A stretch of DNA of 64,000 bases from Bubalus kerabau (GCF_029407905.1 NC_073637.1:50220501-50284500); one strand, 5' to 3'. Positions 21,970 through 34,076 are shown, numbered from the stretch's first letter. Notes: generated from the sequence alone by a model not told the origin. A program made the numbers and translations.

Positions 21970-22172
21970 AGGGCTTCCCTGGTGGCTCAGTGGTAAAAAA
22001 AATCTGCCAGCCAATGCAGGAAAAGTGGGTTTGATCCCTGATCTGGGAAGATCCCCTGGAGAAGGCAATCCCCACTCCAGTATTCTTGCCTGGGAAATCC
22101 CATGGACAGAGGAGCCTGGCAGGCTACAGTCCATGGGGTCACAAAGAATCAGGCATGACTGAGCAACTAAAA
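21970..22172 (+). mobile_element. Bov-tA SINE
   Basis: Head 'gggcttccctggtggctcag', B-box-like 'ggtttgatccctg', and a Bov-A body ending 'caggcatgactgagcaact'. No clear TSD. Confidence 0.92.
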
Positions 22173-22209
22173 AATAGTAACAAAAATCATTTAATTATTG
22201 ATAAACTTG

Positions 22210-22355
22210 TAACATAAATACTCTCAGTATCATTCTTTTTGTAGTTAACAAAATTGAGGCGTGTAAAAGTAAAGTACTTTGTCTAAGGTAACAAAGTTAG
22301 GAAATGATGGAGTTATGATTCTAAACCTTGCAATCTGACTCCAGAGACTGAGTGA
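22210..22355 (-). mobile_element. MIR SINE relic
   Basis: Reverse-strand MIR core: 'aacaaaattgaggcgtgtaa', 'ctttgtctaaggtaacaaag', then 'gcaatctgactccagagac'. Confidence 0.7.
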
Positions 22356-22462
22356 GAAAATGAGGTATCTAAATTTAGAAAATAAAAATGTAGAGATGGG
22401 CATAACTTTGCCAAGGCATTGGGTATTAGTGTATTAGATGCACTAATATTTAAACAGTCCCT

Positions 22463-22765
22463 TATTGACTCTCTGCGACCCATGGACTGCAGCACACCAG
22501 GCTTCCCTGTCCTTGACCATCTCCCGGAGTTTGCTCAAACTTGGTGTCCATTGAGTCGATGATGCCATCCAACCATCTCATCCTCTGATGTCCCCTTCTC
22601 CTCCTGCCTTCAATCTTTCCCAGCATCAGAGTCTTTTCCAGTGAATCGGCTCTTTGTATCAGGCGGCCAAAGTATTGGAGTTTCAGCTTCAGTATCAGTA
22701 CTTCTAATGACTATTCAGGGTTGATTTACTTTAGGATTGGCTCTCAAGAGTCTTCTCCCTAGTAT
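22463..22765 (-). mobile_element. BovB LINE 3' end, left arm of an inverted pair
   Basis: Reverse complement of the last 300 bases of BovB, of the IEGRRRRG-type C-terminus ('cttcaatctttcccagcatc'). Its inner edge is near 22765. No TSD identified. Confidence 0.9.
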
Positions 22766-22807
22766 AAGCTTAGTTTAAGACTCGATACAGAGGATTTATC
22801 AAAGTGC

Positions 22808-23188
22808 CAAAGAATTGATGCTTTTGAACTGTGGTGTTGGAGAAGACTCTTGAGAGTCCCTTGGACTGCAAGGAGATCAAAGCAGTCAATCTTAAAGGAA
22901 ATTAGTCCTGAATATTCATTGGAAGGACTGATGCTGAAGCTGAAAAACTCCAATACTTTGGCCATCTGATGAGAAGAACTAGCTCATTGGAAAAGACCCT
23001 GATGCTGGAAAAGATTGAAGGTAGGAGGAGAAGGGGATGACGGAGGATGAGATGGTTGTATAGCATCACCAACTCAATGGACACGAGTTTGGGTAAACTC
23101 CGGGAGTTGGTGATGGACAGGGAGGCCTGGCTTGCTATAGCCCATGGGGTCGCAAAGAGTCGGATACGACTGAGCAACTGAACTGAAC
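22808..23188 (+). mobile_element. BovB LINE 3' end, right arm of an inverted pair
   Basis: Sense BovB from 'agaattgatgcttttgaact' to the terminal 'caactgaactgaac' repeat. The coding frame is broken by a one-base gain ('ctgaaaaactcc', near 22940) and a TGA in the basic stretch at 23037-23039. Together with 22463-22765 it makes a long inverted repeat. Confidence 0.92.
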
Positions 23189-23206
23189 AGAGAATTTAAA
23201 AAGGCT

Positions 23207-23326
23207 TGGAGGAGGGTTCAGGATGGGGAACACATGTATACCTGTGGTGGATTCATTTTGATATTTGGCAAAACTAATACAATTATGTAAAGTTTAAAAA
23301 TAAAATTAAAAAAAAAGAGAGAGAAA
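23207..23326 (+). mobile_element. L1 3' end, about 120 bases
   Basis: 'ggaggagggttcaggatggg' through 'taaaattaaaaaaaaa', the very end of a ruminant L1. A short TSD candidate aaaaaggct is at 23198-23206 and 23327-23335. It is A-rich and so weak. Confidence 0.85.
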
Positions 23327-23335
23327 AAAAAGGCT

Positions 23336-24839
23336 GTATTCTTATGGCATTTGGAGTCTTGTGAGAATAAAAGGTTTAGGAACATGAGAAATATATACCT
23401 TACAGCACAAATTGGTGCTTTCAGAGTTCTAGGTGCTTCTAGACAATGACATTATGGAGTGAGTTGTGTGGGGACATAGAAGAAAAGGATTTGGGTATGT
23501 CTTGGAAGATGAGAAGACTTTGAATTAACAGGTAGTAGAAGGGTGTTTCAGTGGACATATGAACAATAGGAGAAAGACAGGATGATCATGACCTATGAAA
23601 AGGGACCGTAATGAAACTTACTGAACTTACGTACATAAGGGAAGTGTGAGTCAGGCAGCACCCAATTTTGGATGAGACTGTGGAAATACTTGAATATTAA
23701 GTTTGAGATGAGCCTCAAAATTGAGAGAGAGAAACCAGTTTGGGCAAACCAGAACAGTGCTGTAAAAGTGGTGAATCATCTAAAGAAACAATCATCAGAC
23801 AATGCAAAGTGGTTTGATGTAGACACCACATTTGAGAAGTGATAAGCCTGTTACATATGATATATGAAATGAAAGATGTTTTAGATGTTTTCAAACTTTA
23901 TGTTGGTTGCATCCTGTGACCTGCCCCCACCAGCCTTCATCTTCGGGCAGATAACAGAACAGCTATAATGATCTCCTGTCTGTGTGGTCTTCTGCAATTT
24001 TTTTCCCCCTCTTCTTCTTATCAGTTCTCTTTATATTCATCTGGTCACTAAATTTTCCTGTGTGTCTTTGAGTTGTTTCATGTCGCTGAAAAATGCTTGA
24101 TGTTGCTGTCTCCAGGAAATAAATCCAGTGTGGTGAGGGAGCAAACACACTTAAAACCTGGAATAACAAGACCTTTTTTTGTGTGTGTGGTCACTCTATT
24201 GATTACACATGACCTGAATCAGCTCTTTATTCCTCAGTCTTTTCATCTCTGACCTGAAGAGAGCAGCCACATTACTGCTAGATAATGTTGAGAAACAGTG
24301 ACTCTTTCTGATAAAGGAGGCTTGTTAGAAATCACTGACTAAAATCTTAAAACTTTCCATTGCCATTTTAATTTAAGCAACACTGTGCCATACGTTGTAT
24401 TTTAATTACTAGCTAGGTTTCTAAATGTAGACTGTAATTTGATAAAATATCTGTAATGTAGGCAAGCTAGTATAGCTAAATACCCCTGCCATGTGCTTAT
24501 ACATATTGTATGTATACGTGTGGACCATATGCACACATATGGTGACTCTCTATGTGGCTGTAAAACTTGGATCTGTATTCGTAGCAGTTCCATTTGTGGA
24601 GGTTCAGAACAGTGTTTATAGGAGTAAGAAATATAAGAGCAGGAATAGCTTTGGCGAGAATCAAAATCTACAAATTTCTTACTCAACCATCCTAATCACA
24701 TGTGTTCTACCCCTGACTCTATTGGTAGGAATAGTTAACATGGATATAGTGCTTTGAGTTTATGAAACACCGTTGCATAATTTCCACTGGGACTATGAGG
24801 CAGTTAACTGTGGGAACAAGGCCAGGGTAACGATAGCAT
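23336..24839. other. Non-coding stretch, nothing recognised
   Basis: 1.5 kb without a recognised gene or repeat. Short ORFs of 88-94 codons (24402-24757, both strands) show no domain. Confidence 0.45.
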
Positions 24840-25080
24840 GTGAGTAATGGTTGGGGGAGGTATGGGTTGAGTCTGAGCTGGACAGCATCTAGGTCGTAGG
24901 ACAAGTATTTGGGGATGAGGTGTTTGGCCTTTATCATAAATGCAATGGGAAACCTCTGAAGGGTTTTAAACAAGAGAGTGACATGAATTCATCTCTATTT
25001 CTGAAAGTTTCGTAGGTTGCCACATGGAAATAGATTCTAGGAGGACAGGGTGTCAGAAAGTTACTAAAGTTGCCTGGGTG
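24840..25080. repeat. Possible old interspersed repeat, family unknown
   Basis: The sequence 'gaagggttttaaacaagaga' followed by 'gtgacatgaattcatctc' and, later, 'gttgcctgggtgagaggtgg' resembles a phrase I associate with many mammalian loci. I cannot name the family. Confidence 0.3.
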
Positions 25081-25781
25081 AGAGGTGGTGGTGGCCTGGG
25101 GTGGGCTCACCCTGAAGCTAATGAAGCTTTCGCTTCAGGGCCCCTTGCTCATAGGAGCCCCTTTTCAGCTGGGTAAGAACCTGCACGATGTATTCATGAT
25201 GTCCCTATGTATTTGTGATATTTGCAGAAATAACATATTTTGCCTGTTAACTATTAAGACAGCTGTTTCTTTCCACTCCTTTCACCCTATTTCCACTTGG
25301 GTGGGGTGATAGAGGTATGATTGTGTGCATTTTTAGGATCTGTCAGGGAGAAGTTGAGTTGGGCTTATGTCATTTTAACTAGAGTTTGGAAAGGTGTTTT
25401 GCAGTGGTTGTATTACACAAATGAAGCCTACTACTTTCATAATCTTTACACTTATTGGAAAGCTAAAGAAATACAGATTAAAAACTAATGAGATATGAAA
25501 TCAAAGTGATAAAGATTAACTGTAAATTCACTAGAAATTTTTATGACATCTGGAAGTGAACTGTATAACCCTCATATTTTCAAATTTTATTAATTTATTA
25601 AGGAGACATATTATGAGTGGAATTGAGAGTTTGTTGATTGTTTGATAACCTAACTAATGGAGATGAATGAGTCATATGAACATATTAGGAAAATATTTAA
25701 ATTTCTTGCTGTTTCGATAAGGCGAAGATACATAAAACCCATACTACACCATTCCACCATTCTCAGTTAGAGCATCAGCAA
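25081..25781. other. Non-coding stretch with a small inverted repeat
   Basis: cctgaagc (25121-25128 region) and gcttcagg form an 8-bp inverted repeat within 40 bases. No gene recognised. Confidence 0.45.
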
Positions 25782-25980
25782 CATACACATTACTATATAT
25801 AAAATAGATAACCACTAGTAACCTGCTGTAAAGCACAGGGTGGCTTATATGGAAAAGAATCTGAAAAAAGAATTGACATATGTTTATGTATAATCGATTC
25901 TCTTTGCTGTACACCTGAAACTAACGTGACATTGTAAGTCAACTGTACTCCAATAAAAACTAAAAAAGAAAAGAAAAAAA
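25782..25980 (+). mobile_element. L1 3' end fragment
   Basis: 'taacctgctgtaaagcacag', then 'ctctttgctgtacacctgaa', ending in 'tactccaataaaaactaaaa' and an A-rich tail. Confidence 0.85.
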
Positions 25981-26195
25981 AATCAACAGCAAACTGTTCA
26001 GTGAGTTTTGCTGATTCAAAGCGTATTTAAGATTAGTCATCTACATAGAAAAACTTGAAATACTCTGAAATCTTACACCTCACCTACAGAAGAAAGTAGA
26101 AAGTGATTTTTCCAAATTTGACAGAGACCTTATTTATGGAGCACTGCAATAAAGTGTGGTGATGCTGAAATAGAAATTTTAAGCTCTCAGTAATG

Positions 26196-26848
26196 GTCCC
26201 ATCACTTCATGGGAAATAGATGGGGAAACAGTGGAAACAGTGGCAGACTTTATTTTTCTGGTCTCCAAAATCACTACAGATGGTGACTGCAGCCATGAAA
26301 TTAAAAGGCGCTTACTCCTTGGAAGGAAAGTTATGACCAACCTAGATAGCATATTCAAAAGCAGAGACATTACTTTGCCAACAAAGGTTCGTCTAGTCAA
26401 GGCTATGGTTTATCCTGTGGTCATGTATGGATGTGAGAGTTGGACTGTGAAGAAGGCTGAGTGCTGAAGAATTGATGCTTTTGAACTGTGGTGTTGGAGA
26501 AGACTCTTGAGAGTCCCTTGGACTGCAGGGAGATCCAACCAGTCCATTCTGAAGGAGATCAGCCCTGGGATTTCTTTGAAAGGAATGATGCTAAAGCTGA
26601 AACTCCAGTACTTTGGCCACCTCATGCGAAGAGTTGACTCATTGGAAAAGACTCTGATGCTGGGAGGGATTGGGGGCAGGAGGAGAAGGGGATGACAGAG
26701 GATGAGATGGCTGGATGGCATCACTGACTCGATGGATGTGAGTCTGAGTGAACTCCGGGAGTTGGTGATGGACAGGGAGGCCTGGCGTGCTGCGATTCAT
26801 GGGGTCACAAAGAATCGGACACGACTGAGCGACTGATCTGATCTGAAT
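26196..26848 (+). mobile_element. BovB LINE 3' part
   Basis: Sense BovB C-terminal region: ORF 26231-26467 contains KVRLVKAMVYPVVMYGCESW and stops at TGA 26465-26467. The same frame reopens (26507-26695, FGHLMRRVDSLEKTLML, GGIGGRRRRG) and is stopped again by TGA where CGA is usual, a CpG-decay change. The terminal repeat is TGATC-type (about 26832-26846). It lacks the YADD region, so it encodes no enzyme. Confidence 0.93.
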
Positions 26849-27071
26849 GATCCTCTACTCGCTAGAGGAAAAGCTAGATTATCCACTGTCTTTATGAAGA
26901 AATATTCCAAAAATTGTTTTCATGTGAAGAGGTGATCAAAGAGTATGGAGCTAAAGACATGGAAAATTAGGCAAGTGTGTGAACATACCAGTAAAAGTAG
27001 TACGTCATTTTTCTGAGTTTTATAAAGTTTGTAGTATTTTTCAATATTAAAATTTATTTCATGTGTGATTT

Positions 27072-27581
27072 TTTAAATTAATTTGTTTATTTTAATTGAA
27101 GGCTAATTACTTTACAATATTGTAGTGGTTTTGCCATACATTGATGTTAATCAGCCATGGGTGTACATGTGTCTTCCATCTTGAACCTCCCCCACCACCT
27201 ACCTCCCCTTCCCATCCCTCAGATTGTCCCAGTGTACTGGCTTTGAGTGCCCTGATTCATGTATTGAACTTGGATTGGTGATCTGTTTCACATATGGTAA
27301 TATATATGTTTCAATGCTATTCTCTCAAATCATCCCACCCTGGCCTCCCAAGTCCAAAAGTCTGTTCTTTACATCTGTGTCTCTTTTGCTGTCTAGCATA
27401 TAGGGTCATCATTACCATCTTTCTAAATTCCATATATATGTGTTAATATACTGTATTGGTGTTTTTCTTTCTGACTTACTTCACTCTCATAGGCTCCAGT
27501 TCCATCCATCTCATTAGAACAGATTCAAATGCATTCTTTTTAATAGCTGACTAATATTCCATTGTGTATATGTACCACAGC
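27072..27581 (-). mobile_element. L1 3' UTR and ORF2 end, 5'-truncated
   Basis: Reverse-complement ruminant L1 from its tail (ttttaattgaaggctaatta) to 'attgtgtatatgtaccacag' in the end of ORF2. The TSD ttcatgtgtgattt (14 bp, exact) is at 27058-27071 and 27582-27595. Confidence 0.95.
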
Positions 27582-27595
27582 TTCATGTGTGATTT

Positions 27596-28189
27596 CTTTG
27601 CTCATTCTACACATATGTTTGTTTTCCCTATGATTTTGTATTCATAGCTTTGTATGCCTTTTCTTTAAATATGGCCTCCCACATTGGATAAGCCTTGGAC
27701 CCTATAAGACCTGGACTTCTCTCTGACTTAGATGGTGGCTGTGAAATGGAGGAAAGTGGAGATATTTAGGGTGGGTTTTGAAGGCAGAATAAATGCTTTA
27801 AGATAATTTTATCCAAAGGTAAATGTATTAAAATGAGAAATAAAGTAACACCTCTAAATGACTTGGGTCTGGTTAACTAGGATTTGAATCTAGGCATTAG
27901 GCTAGAATGCACCTGTTCATTGTCATATTTGAATCTTCAGTTTCCTTAGGTGGGTTTTGAGGATTCAGTTAGATGACACTGACAAAACGCTTCATGTGGT
28001 ATCTGACATGTTGTTGACTGTGCTTATGTGTTGCTGTTTTTAAGATGATGGGAGGTTTACTCTTTATATATATGTATATATATATTTAGAAGATATTTAT
28101 TTTTCTGTCTACTTCCCAATCTCTCTGCAAGAGTCAGCCCATTCTGCTTAGAGCTTTCTGATTTTTTTGAGAGACAAGGGAATCCCTCT
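27596..28189. other. Non-coding stretch with a possible MIR trace
   Basis: 27930-28030 ('cagtttccttaggtgggttt', then 'aaaacgcttcatgtggtatc') weakly resembles a sense MIR. A TA-rich run is at 28063-28088. Confidence 0.4.
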
Positions 28190-28201
28190 TCATTGCTCCT
28201 T

Positions 28202-28428
28202 GCTGCTGCTGCTGCGTTGCTTCAGTCATGTCCAACTCTTTGAGACCCCATGGACTGGAATGTAACCTGCCAGGCTCCTCTGTCCATGATATTCTCCAGC
28301 CAAGAATACTGAAGTGGGTTGCCATTTCCTACTTCAGGGGATGTTTCTGATCCAAGGATCGAACCTGAATCTCCTGTGGCTCCTGCACTGCAGGCAGATT
28401 CTTTACCGCTGACACACCAGGGAAGCCC
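28202..28428 (-). mobile_element. Bov-tA SINE with AGC-repeat tail
   Basis: (TGC)n start, full reverse-complement body and tRNA head (gctgacacaccagggaagcc). The TSD tcattgctcctt (12 bp) is at 28190-28201 and 28429-28440. Confidence 0.94.
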
Positions 28429-28440
28429 TCATTGCTCCTT

Positions 28441-29680
28441 ACTTGGCACTTATCAGCCAGCCAGCACCCAGTGTGAGGAGTGGTGCTCAGAAACAGTGGA
28501 GCCCTTTGTCTGATTGGTCTTTGGAACATCAGTGGCAGAATTACCTGGGGATACCTGGACATGGGGCAGAAACTGTACTTGCTTCAGTGGGGAGTGTTGA
28601 CGGAACCTTCACATTTTTAAGAGGCAGAAAAAGAGAATCATACATTTTCTAATGATGTAAGAACAAGGTAAACTCTTAGAACTCTAGAGCATTCTAAAAT
28701 AATCTTAAATATCTAGTTGAGATTAATTTAGGCAGATTTAAAATGATAAATGAGGTGGGATGGGTCTAATTCTCAAAGATTCTATATAGCAAGAATATTC
28801 TGAAAATGATTTGTTACTGAAACCCATTTCAATGCCTGACGACTCTTTTGAGATCCCTCTGGACTTCTCAATTACTTCTGTAAAACTTATCTTGTCACAG
28901 TTAAGTGGGAATAATGACTTTTATCTCTTTGGGAACTAAAATTGCATTAATGTTTTTATTTTCTAAGTGTTAATCATAATTAGTTCCTGCTTTATCCTAA
29001 CCCTCCCTTTATAAAGAAACTTTTATTTCTAATTCTGAGATGAGAGAATTGAAGCCTTTTGGATATACAGATACATGCTTAAATGCACTCACAGGCTGTT
29101 TTGTCTTGAGGGGTTCTAAACATGAGGTGTTTTGTTGTGTTCAGTTCTGCATCCGGGTAGCCAAAACTACAACTTCTGTTCTCCCAGGTCACCACATCCT
29201 TAATTGATCATAATAAATCCTTTAGGCCCCCAGGAGTTTGCCAGAAGAGGTAGCATTTACTCTTGTTTGTTCTTTCATTTGCTGGTATTCTGCATATTTG
29301 GACTTCTAAATTAGGATGTGCCTGGTGGAGATTTCAGTTTTAACTTGAATTCTGCACCTTCATTACTTCTTCTCTACCTCTTCCTCAGTGAGTGGAACAG
29401 TTTATTTATTTATTTATTTTTTTCTATAGCAGATCCCCATTCTACACTACCAGAGCTTTCGTTCAGCTCTGGGAAGAAATGTATACCATCAGTGACTTCT
29501 TTCCTTTTAGGTCTCCTGAGTGTGGCACTTGAAATTATATAAGATATAGGTGAGTGGAAGAGAGAGAGGGATTGTAAGAAAAGAGAGATGATTCAAAACT
29601 AAAGAAGGATTCAGTCAGGATTGAGATTTTGGGTGGTAAAATTGAGTTTTTTCTTTCTGTATAATTCTGTTTAAAATATA
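28441..29680. other. Non-coding stretch, nothing recognised
   Basis: 1.2 kb with only a TTTA simple run near 29401-29420. No convincing ORF. Confidence 0.45.
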
Positions 29681-30262
29681 TGATGATGCCCTCCAAGTCT
29701 ATCCATGTTGCTGCAAATGGCAAAAATTTTTTATGGCTTAGTAGTAGTCCACTGCATGTGTGTGTGTGTGTGTGTGCGTGTGTGTGTGTGTTTCCATGAT
29801 TATTCATTCATCTGTTGATGGACTTTTAAGTTGCTTGCATATATTGACAATTGTATGTAATGCTGCTATGAGCATTTATCTTTTCAAATTATTGGGTTTT
29901 TTTTTTTTTTTTGGATATATGCTCAGGAGTGGAATTGCTAGGTCATGTGGAAGTTCTATTTTTAGTCATATGGAAATTCTATTTTTAGTTTTTTTTAGAA
30001 ACCTCCATATTGTTTTATGTGGAATCTAAATAACATAACAAACTAAGGAATATAACAAAATAGAAGCAGACTCACAAACATAAGAAATAAACTAGTGGTT
30101 ACCAGTGGGGCAAGGGGTGGGGCAGTGTAGGGGTTTGGGATATGGGAGACATAAACTATTGGGTATAAGAAAGGTTCAAGGATACAATACAGGGAATATG
30201 GCTAATATTTTGTAATAAGTGTAAATGAAAAAATAACCTTTAAAATTATATAAAAATAAAAT
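29681..30262 (+). mobile_element. L1 with 5' inversion (twin-primed)
   Basis: 29681-30016 is the reverse complement of an L1 ORF2 C-terminal segment ('tctatccatgttgctgcaaa' at its left, 'gaaacctccatattgtttta' at its right). At about 30017 it switches to the sense L1 3' UTR ('gtggaatctaaataacataa', 'aactagtggttaccagtggg'), which runs to an A-rich end. The inverted part lies immediately upstream of the 3' part in L1 order, the arrangement made by twin priming. The left part also holds a 23-bp tandem duplication (29947-29990) and a GT microsatellite. No convincing TSD. Confidence 0.8.
29757..29791. repeat. GT microsatellite
   Basis: (TG)n with one GC interruption, inside the inverted L1 segment. 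Confidence 0.92.
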
Positions 30263-30343
30263 AAATAGAATCAACAACAGATTTGAAAGCAAAGAATATG
30301 ATGAGATCAAATGACAAGATTTTATAGCCTTAAGAATTAAACA

Positions 30344-31213
30344 CTCTCCGACATACATCACAGCAGGATCCTATATGACCCACCTCCCAGAATATTGGAA
30401 ATAAAAGCAAAAATAAACAAATGGGACCTAATTAAACTTAAAAGCTTCTGCACAACAAAGGAAACTATAAGCAAGGTGAAAAGACAGCCTTCAGAATGGG
30501 AGAAAATAATAGCAAATGAAGCAACTGACAAACAACTAATCTCAAAAATATACAAGCAACTCCTACAGCTCAATTCCAGAAAAATAAATGACCCAATCAA
30601 AAAATGGGCCAAAGAACTAGACAGACATTTCTCCAAAGAAGACATACAGATAGCTAATAAACACATGAAAAGATGCTCAACATCACTCATTATCAGAGAA
30701 ATGCAAATCAAAACCACTATGAGGTACCATTTCACGCCAGTCAGAATGGCTGTGATCCAAAAGTCTACAAGCAATAAATGCTGGAGAGGGTGTGGAGAAA
30801 AGGGAACCCTCTTACACTTTTGGTAGGAATGCAAACTAGTACAGCCACTATGGAGAACAGTGTGGAGATTCCTTAAAAAACTGGAAATAGAACTGCCTTA
30901 TGATCCAGCAATCCCACTGCTGGGCATACACACTGAGGAAACCAGAAGGGAAAGAGACACGTGTACCCCATTGTTCATCGCAGCACTGTTTATAATAGCC
31001 AGGACATGGAAGCAACCTAGATGTCCATCAGCAGATGAATGGATAAGAAAGCTGTGGTACATACACACAATGGAGTATTACTCAGCCATTAAAAAGAATA
31101 CATCTGAATCAGTTCTAATGAGGTGGATGAAACTGGAGCCTATTATACAGAGTGAAGTAAGCCAGAAAGAAAAATACCAATACAGTATACTAACGCATAT
31201 ATATGGAATTTAG
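30344..31213 (+). pseudogene. L1 ORF2 C-terminal domain with one in-frame stop
   Basis: A continuous frame from 30395 (and open upstream) to 31213, interrupted only by TAG at 30824-30826, where the copy at 59777-60499 has a Trp codon (TGG). The stop falls inside the zinc-knuckle CX3CX7HX4C, whose C, C, H and C are all still encoded. Known blocks in order: KWAKELDRHFSKEDIQ, MKRCSTSLIIREMQIKTT, PYDPAIPLLGI, WYIHTMEYYSAIKKN. The protein is a truncated tail with no endonuclease or reverse-transcriptase site, so it is inactive regardless of the stop. Confidence 0.93.
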
Positions 31214-31557
31214 AAAGGTGGTAATGATAACCCTGTATACGAGACAGCAAAAGAAACACTGATGTATAGAACAGTCTTTTGGACTCTGTGGGAGAGGGAG
31301 AGGGTGGGATGATTTGGGAGAATGGCGTTGAAATATGTATAATATCATATATGAAGCAAGTCGCCAGTCCAGGTTTGATGCACGATACTGGATGCTTGGG
31401 GCTGGTGCACTGGGATGACCCAGAGGGATGGTATGGGGAGGGAGGAAGGAGGAGGGTTCAGGATGGGGAACACATATATACCTGTGGCGGATTCATTTTG
31501 ATATATGGCAGAACCAATACAATATTGTAAAGTTAAATAAAATAAAATTAAAAAAAA
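30344..31557 (+). mobile_element. Young ruminant L1, 5'-truncated, 1.2 kb
   Basis: Sense L1 from 'actctccgacatacatcaca' in ORF2 through the ORF2 stop (31213) and 3' UTR to poly(A). The TSD aagaattaaaca (12 bp, exact) is at 30332-30343 and 31558-31569. It overlaps closely with the L1 at 59404-61378, against which differences can be read directly. Confidence 0.96.
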
Positions 31558-31569
31558 AAGAATTAAACA

Positions 31570-34070
31570 TTTCTCATTCAGATTTTATGGAAGACAAGAA
31601 AGTTATCTTAGGAAGTGAATGGTTAACTGCTGTCTTTAAGCTGAAGTACCATTTAGTTTATGAACCAATTCTGTATGAGCCTTTTATTTCTTATAACTGA
31701 ACAGAATAATTCTTACTCCAAACTTCTAGTGAGATTATGTTTTTTCTTCTTCCCATGCCCCTCTCTAAAAATAAATACATATACATATCTATGTAAATAT
31801 TATTTATACATGCCTTTACAAATATGCTTGTATTCACATAAAACATGTGACTTTTTCTTTAGTGTGATATCTGTATTTTGTAACTACAATTGAAAAAACC
31901 CCAACAGGATCACGGAGTGTTGCCCTTCTTTATAAAGAATCAGTAGACCTACTCTGGTAACTCTGTCTGCAGTCTCCATATCTGCCCATGAGGACATGAG
32001 GGAAGTCAGAAGTCTAGATCCCAGGGACAAATGGCTTGCATTTCACTCTGATAGTCTTGGTCCACAGTGGTCACTTTAGGTGAAAGTAGAAGCGACAGGA
32101 GGGAATTCTGGAATCAACGTCTCAAACTTTGCATCACTTCCTCCACAGCAAACAGCAGAAGATCCTTTCTCACTGCTTCTCCTCTGATAAAATGCCCAGT
32201 GTGAGATTAATATTTCAATCTCTTAACCCCAATAGGAAGAGGGCAGGATGGCTTGATTATTGCATAGCTCATCATTTGTTTCTGCTTCTGGCTCTGCCTC
32301 CCTCTGCCCCCTCTTGCCAACCTCCTCAGGACTAGCTTCTCCTTCCAAACATTTTTGAGTCAGACCTATTTATTGAAGAACATGCCCAGAAATCTGATCC
32401 TATAATTACTCCTAAAATTATCAAACTTGTTCGTCCTACACCCTCTTTTAGCAGCTGTTCGAGGTAGAAGCAGTGACTGGCCTTTGATTAAGCATTAAGG
32501 TTTTTTGTTTGTTGGTTGGTTTAAATGAACAAATAAATATGTATTTCCTTTCCACATCATCAGTAACTTGGTTGGGTTTCAAAGTGGAGGCTGCTCCATG
32601 ACTCCTTTGACTGCATTTGAGCAATTACAAGCTGTCTCCACCTTAACATTTTATCCATTAGTCACTGTTGAACCTTTGTCGTTACTTGTTAGTCTCTGAG
32701 AAAACGTACACTTTAGTTCATGGTGTCTACTCATTTTCTCCATCACTGTGATAAGATTTTCCTTATTCATGGCCAATCTGGCAGAATGGAAACATTGGGA
32801 TTGGGAAATCTCTCTGACATTGCTTCCCTGTGACTCCAGTCAAGATGAAAATGGAAAGTGAAAATCTGGATGATTAAAATGATGAGATATTTTTTCAAAT
32901 ATCTGGAGATTGACATCATAGTCCCCAAATTCTCAAATTCATGGTCCAGTAAAAATAATTGAGTGAAAAATGTGAATGGCTTCTGTAGGACTGCCTGTTT
33001 TTACTTTTGTCAGTTAAAAAAGGACCAAACTCGGCTTGCTTTTGCAGCCACTTTATAAATGAGAAGATCCATATATATCAAAAAAGGGTCATATCTCAGA
33101 TTAAAAGAGAATTCTTTTAAATGAATCCATTAAACTTCGCTGAAAACACACTGCCTATTTTTCTCATTTCCCATCAGACCTGTGAGAACACTGCTTTCTA
33201 GCTCAACCTGTCTGAGACCTAATTTGGGGACATAGCTCAGCTTTTGTTTGGATGCCTGATGTTTCGACAATACAGACCACAGATGTGTATCAGTGTAGGA
33301 GTTTAGATGCTGTGTTTCCCCCCTTTTATCAGCACATAGGGATGGTTGCTTTCTGTCTGGAGAATTCTGCCTAATGGGTACAGACTCTTGTAGATGGCTT
33401 TAACTTCATGTTGTTTTTCTGGGAGGATAACTCCATTGTGCTTGTGGGCTTAGTGAAGATTTCTCATAGTGAAACGGGATCAATCTTAGACTTATATGGA
33501 GTAGGCAGTGGCTTATATGGCCTGATTTGTGGAGTGCTGAGAAAGCTTGGAAATAATTCTTCCAGTCAGTTTCTACACAGCCTGAAACCCCCAACTATGG
33601 ATATTTATTCTTTTGGACTCCATGAAGGTTCCTCTTGTCTCTTCTTGCCCACCTATACTCTCCGCATAAGACATCACCATCATTCTAAAGGCTTTATGTA
33701 TCATTGTTATGCTGACAACCTGTTTTAAAATGTACCCAGTATTTTTTTTTTTATTACATATATGGTCAGGTCAATAGATGAGAAGATAATGGGCATTAGA
33801 AAATTGTTTGTCACTCATTGTTCCCAAGAGAAAGGGCGTGTCGTTGTTACCTGCAAAGCACCAGGTCAGTCAGGAGGCAGAAGAAGCAAGGGAAACGTGT
33901 AGGCAGAGAGCTTTTTTGTGGTTTTCCTAGGAAGGACTGGATGAGGCAGGAAGGCAACTTAGCAGGCTTATGATTGGATAGTTTGAATAATTTAGGTGGG
34001 CACTGGGCTCTAGAGGTGGGCTCTAGTTGCCTGGTACCTAACTATGAGTTGATTAGGGTGGAGAATGGTG
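31570..34070. other. Longest repeat-free stretch in the window
   Basis: 2.5 kb where I recognise no interspersed repeat and no gene. ORFs reach 106 codons (33408-33728) without a known domain. In DNA this full of retroelements, such a gap can mark constrained non-coding sequence or simply old, unrecognisable repeats. Confidence 0.45.
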
Positions 34071-34076
34071 GGTTTT

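Noticed and set aside
22463..23188. Twin-primed BovB
   Set aside because: Both arms cover the same 3' region. Twin priming makes arms from adjacent regions, not overlapping ones.
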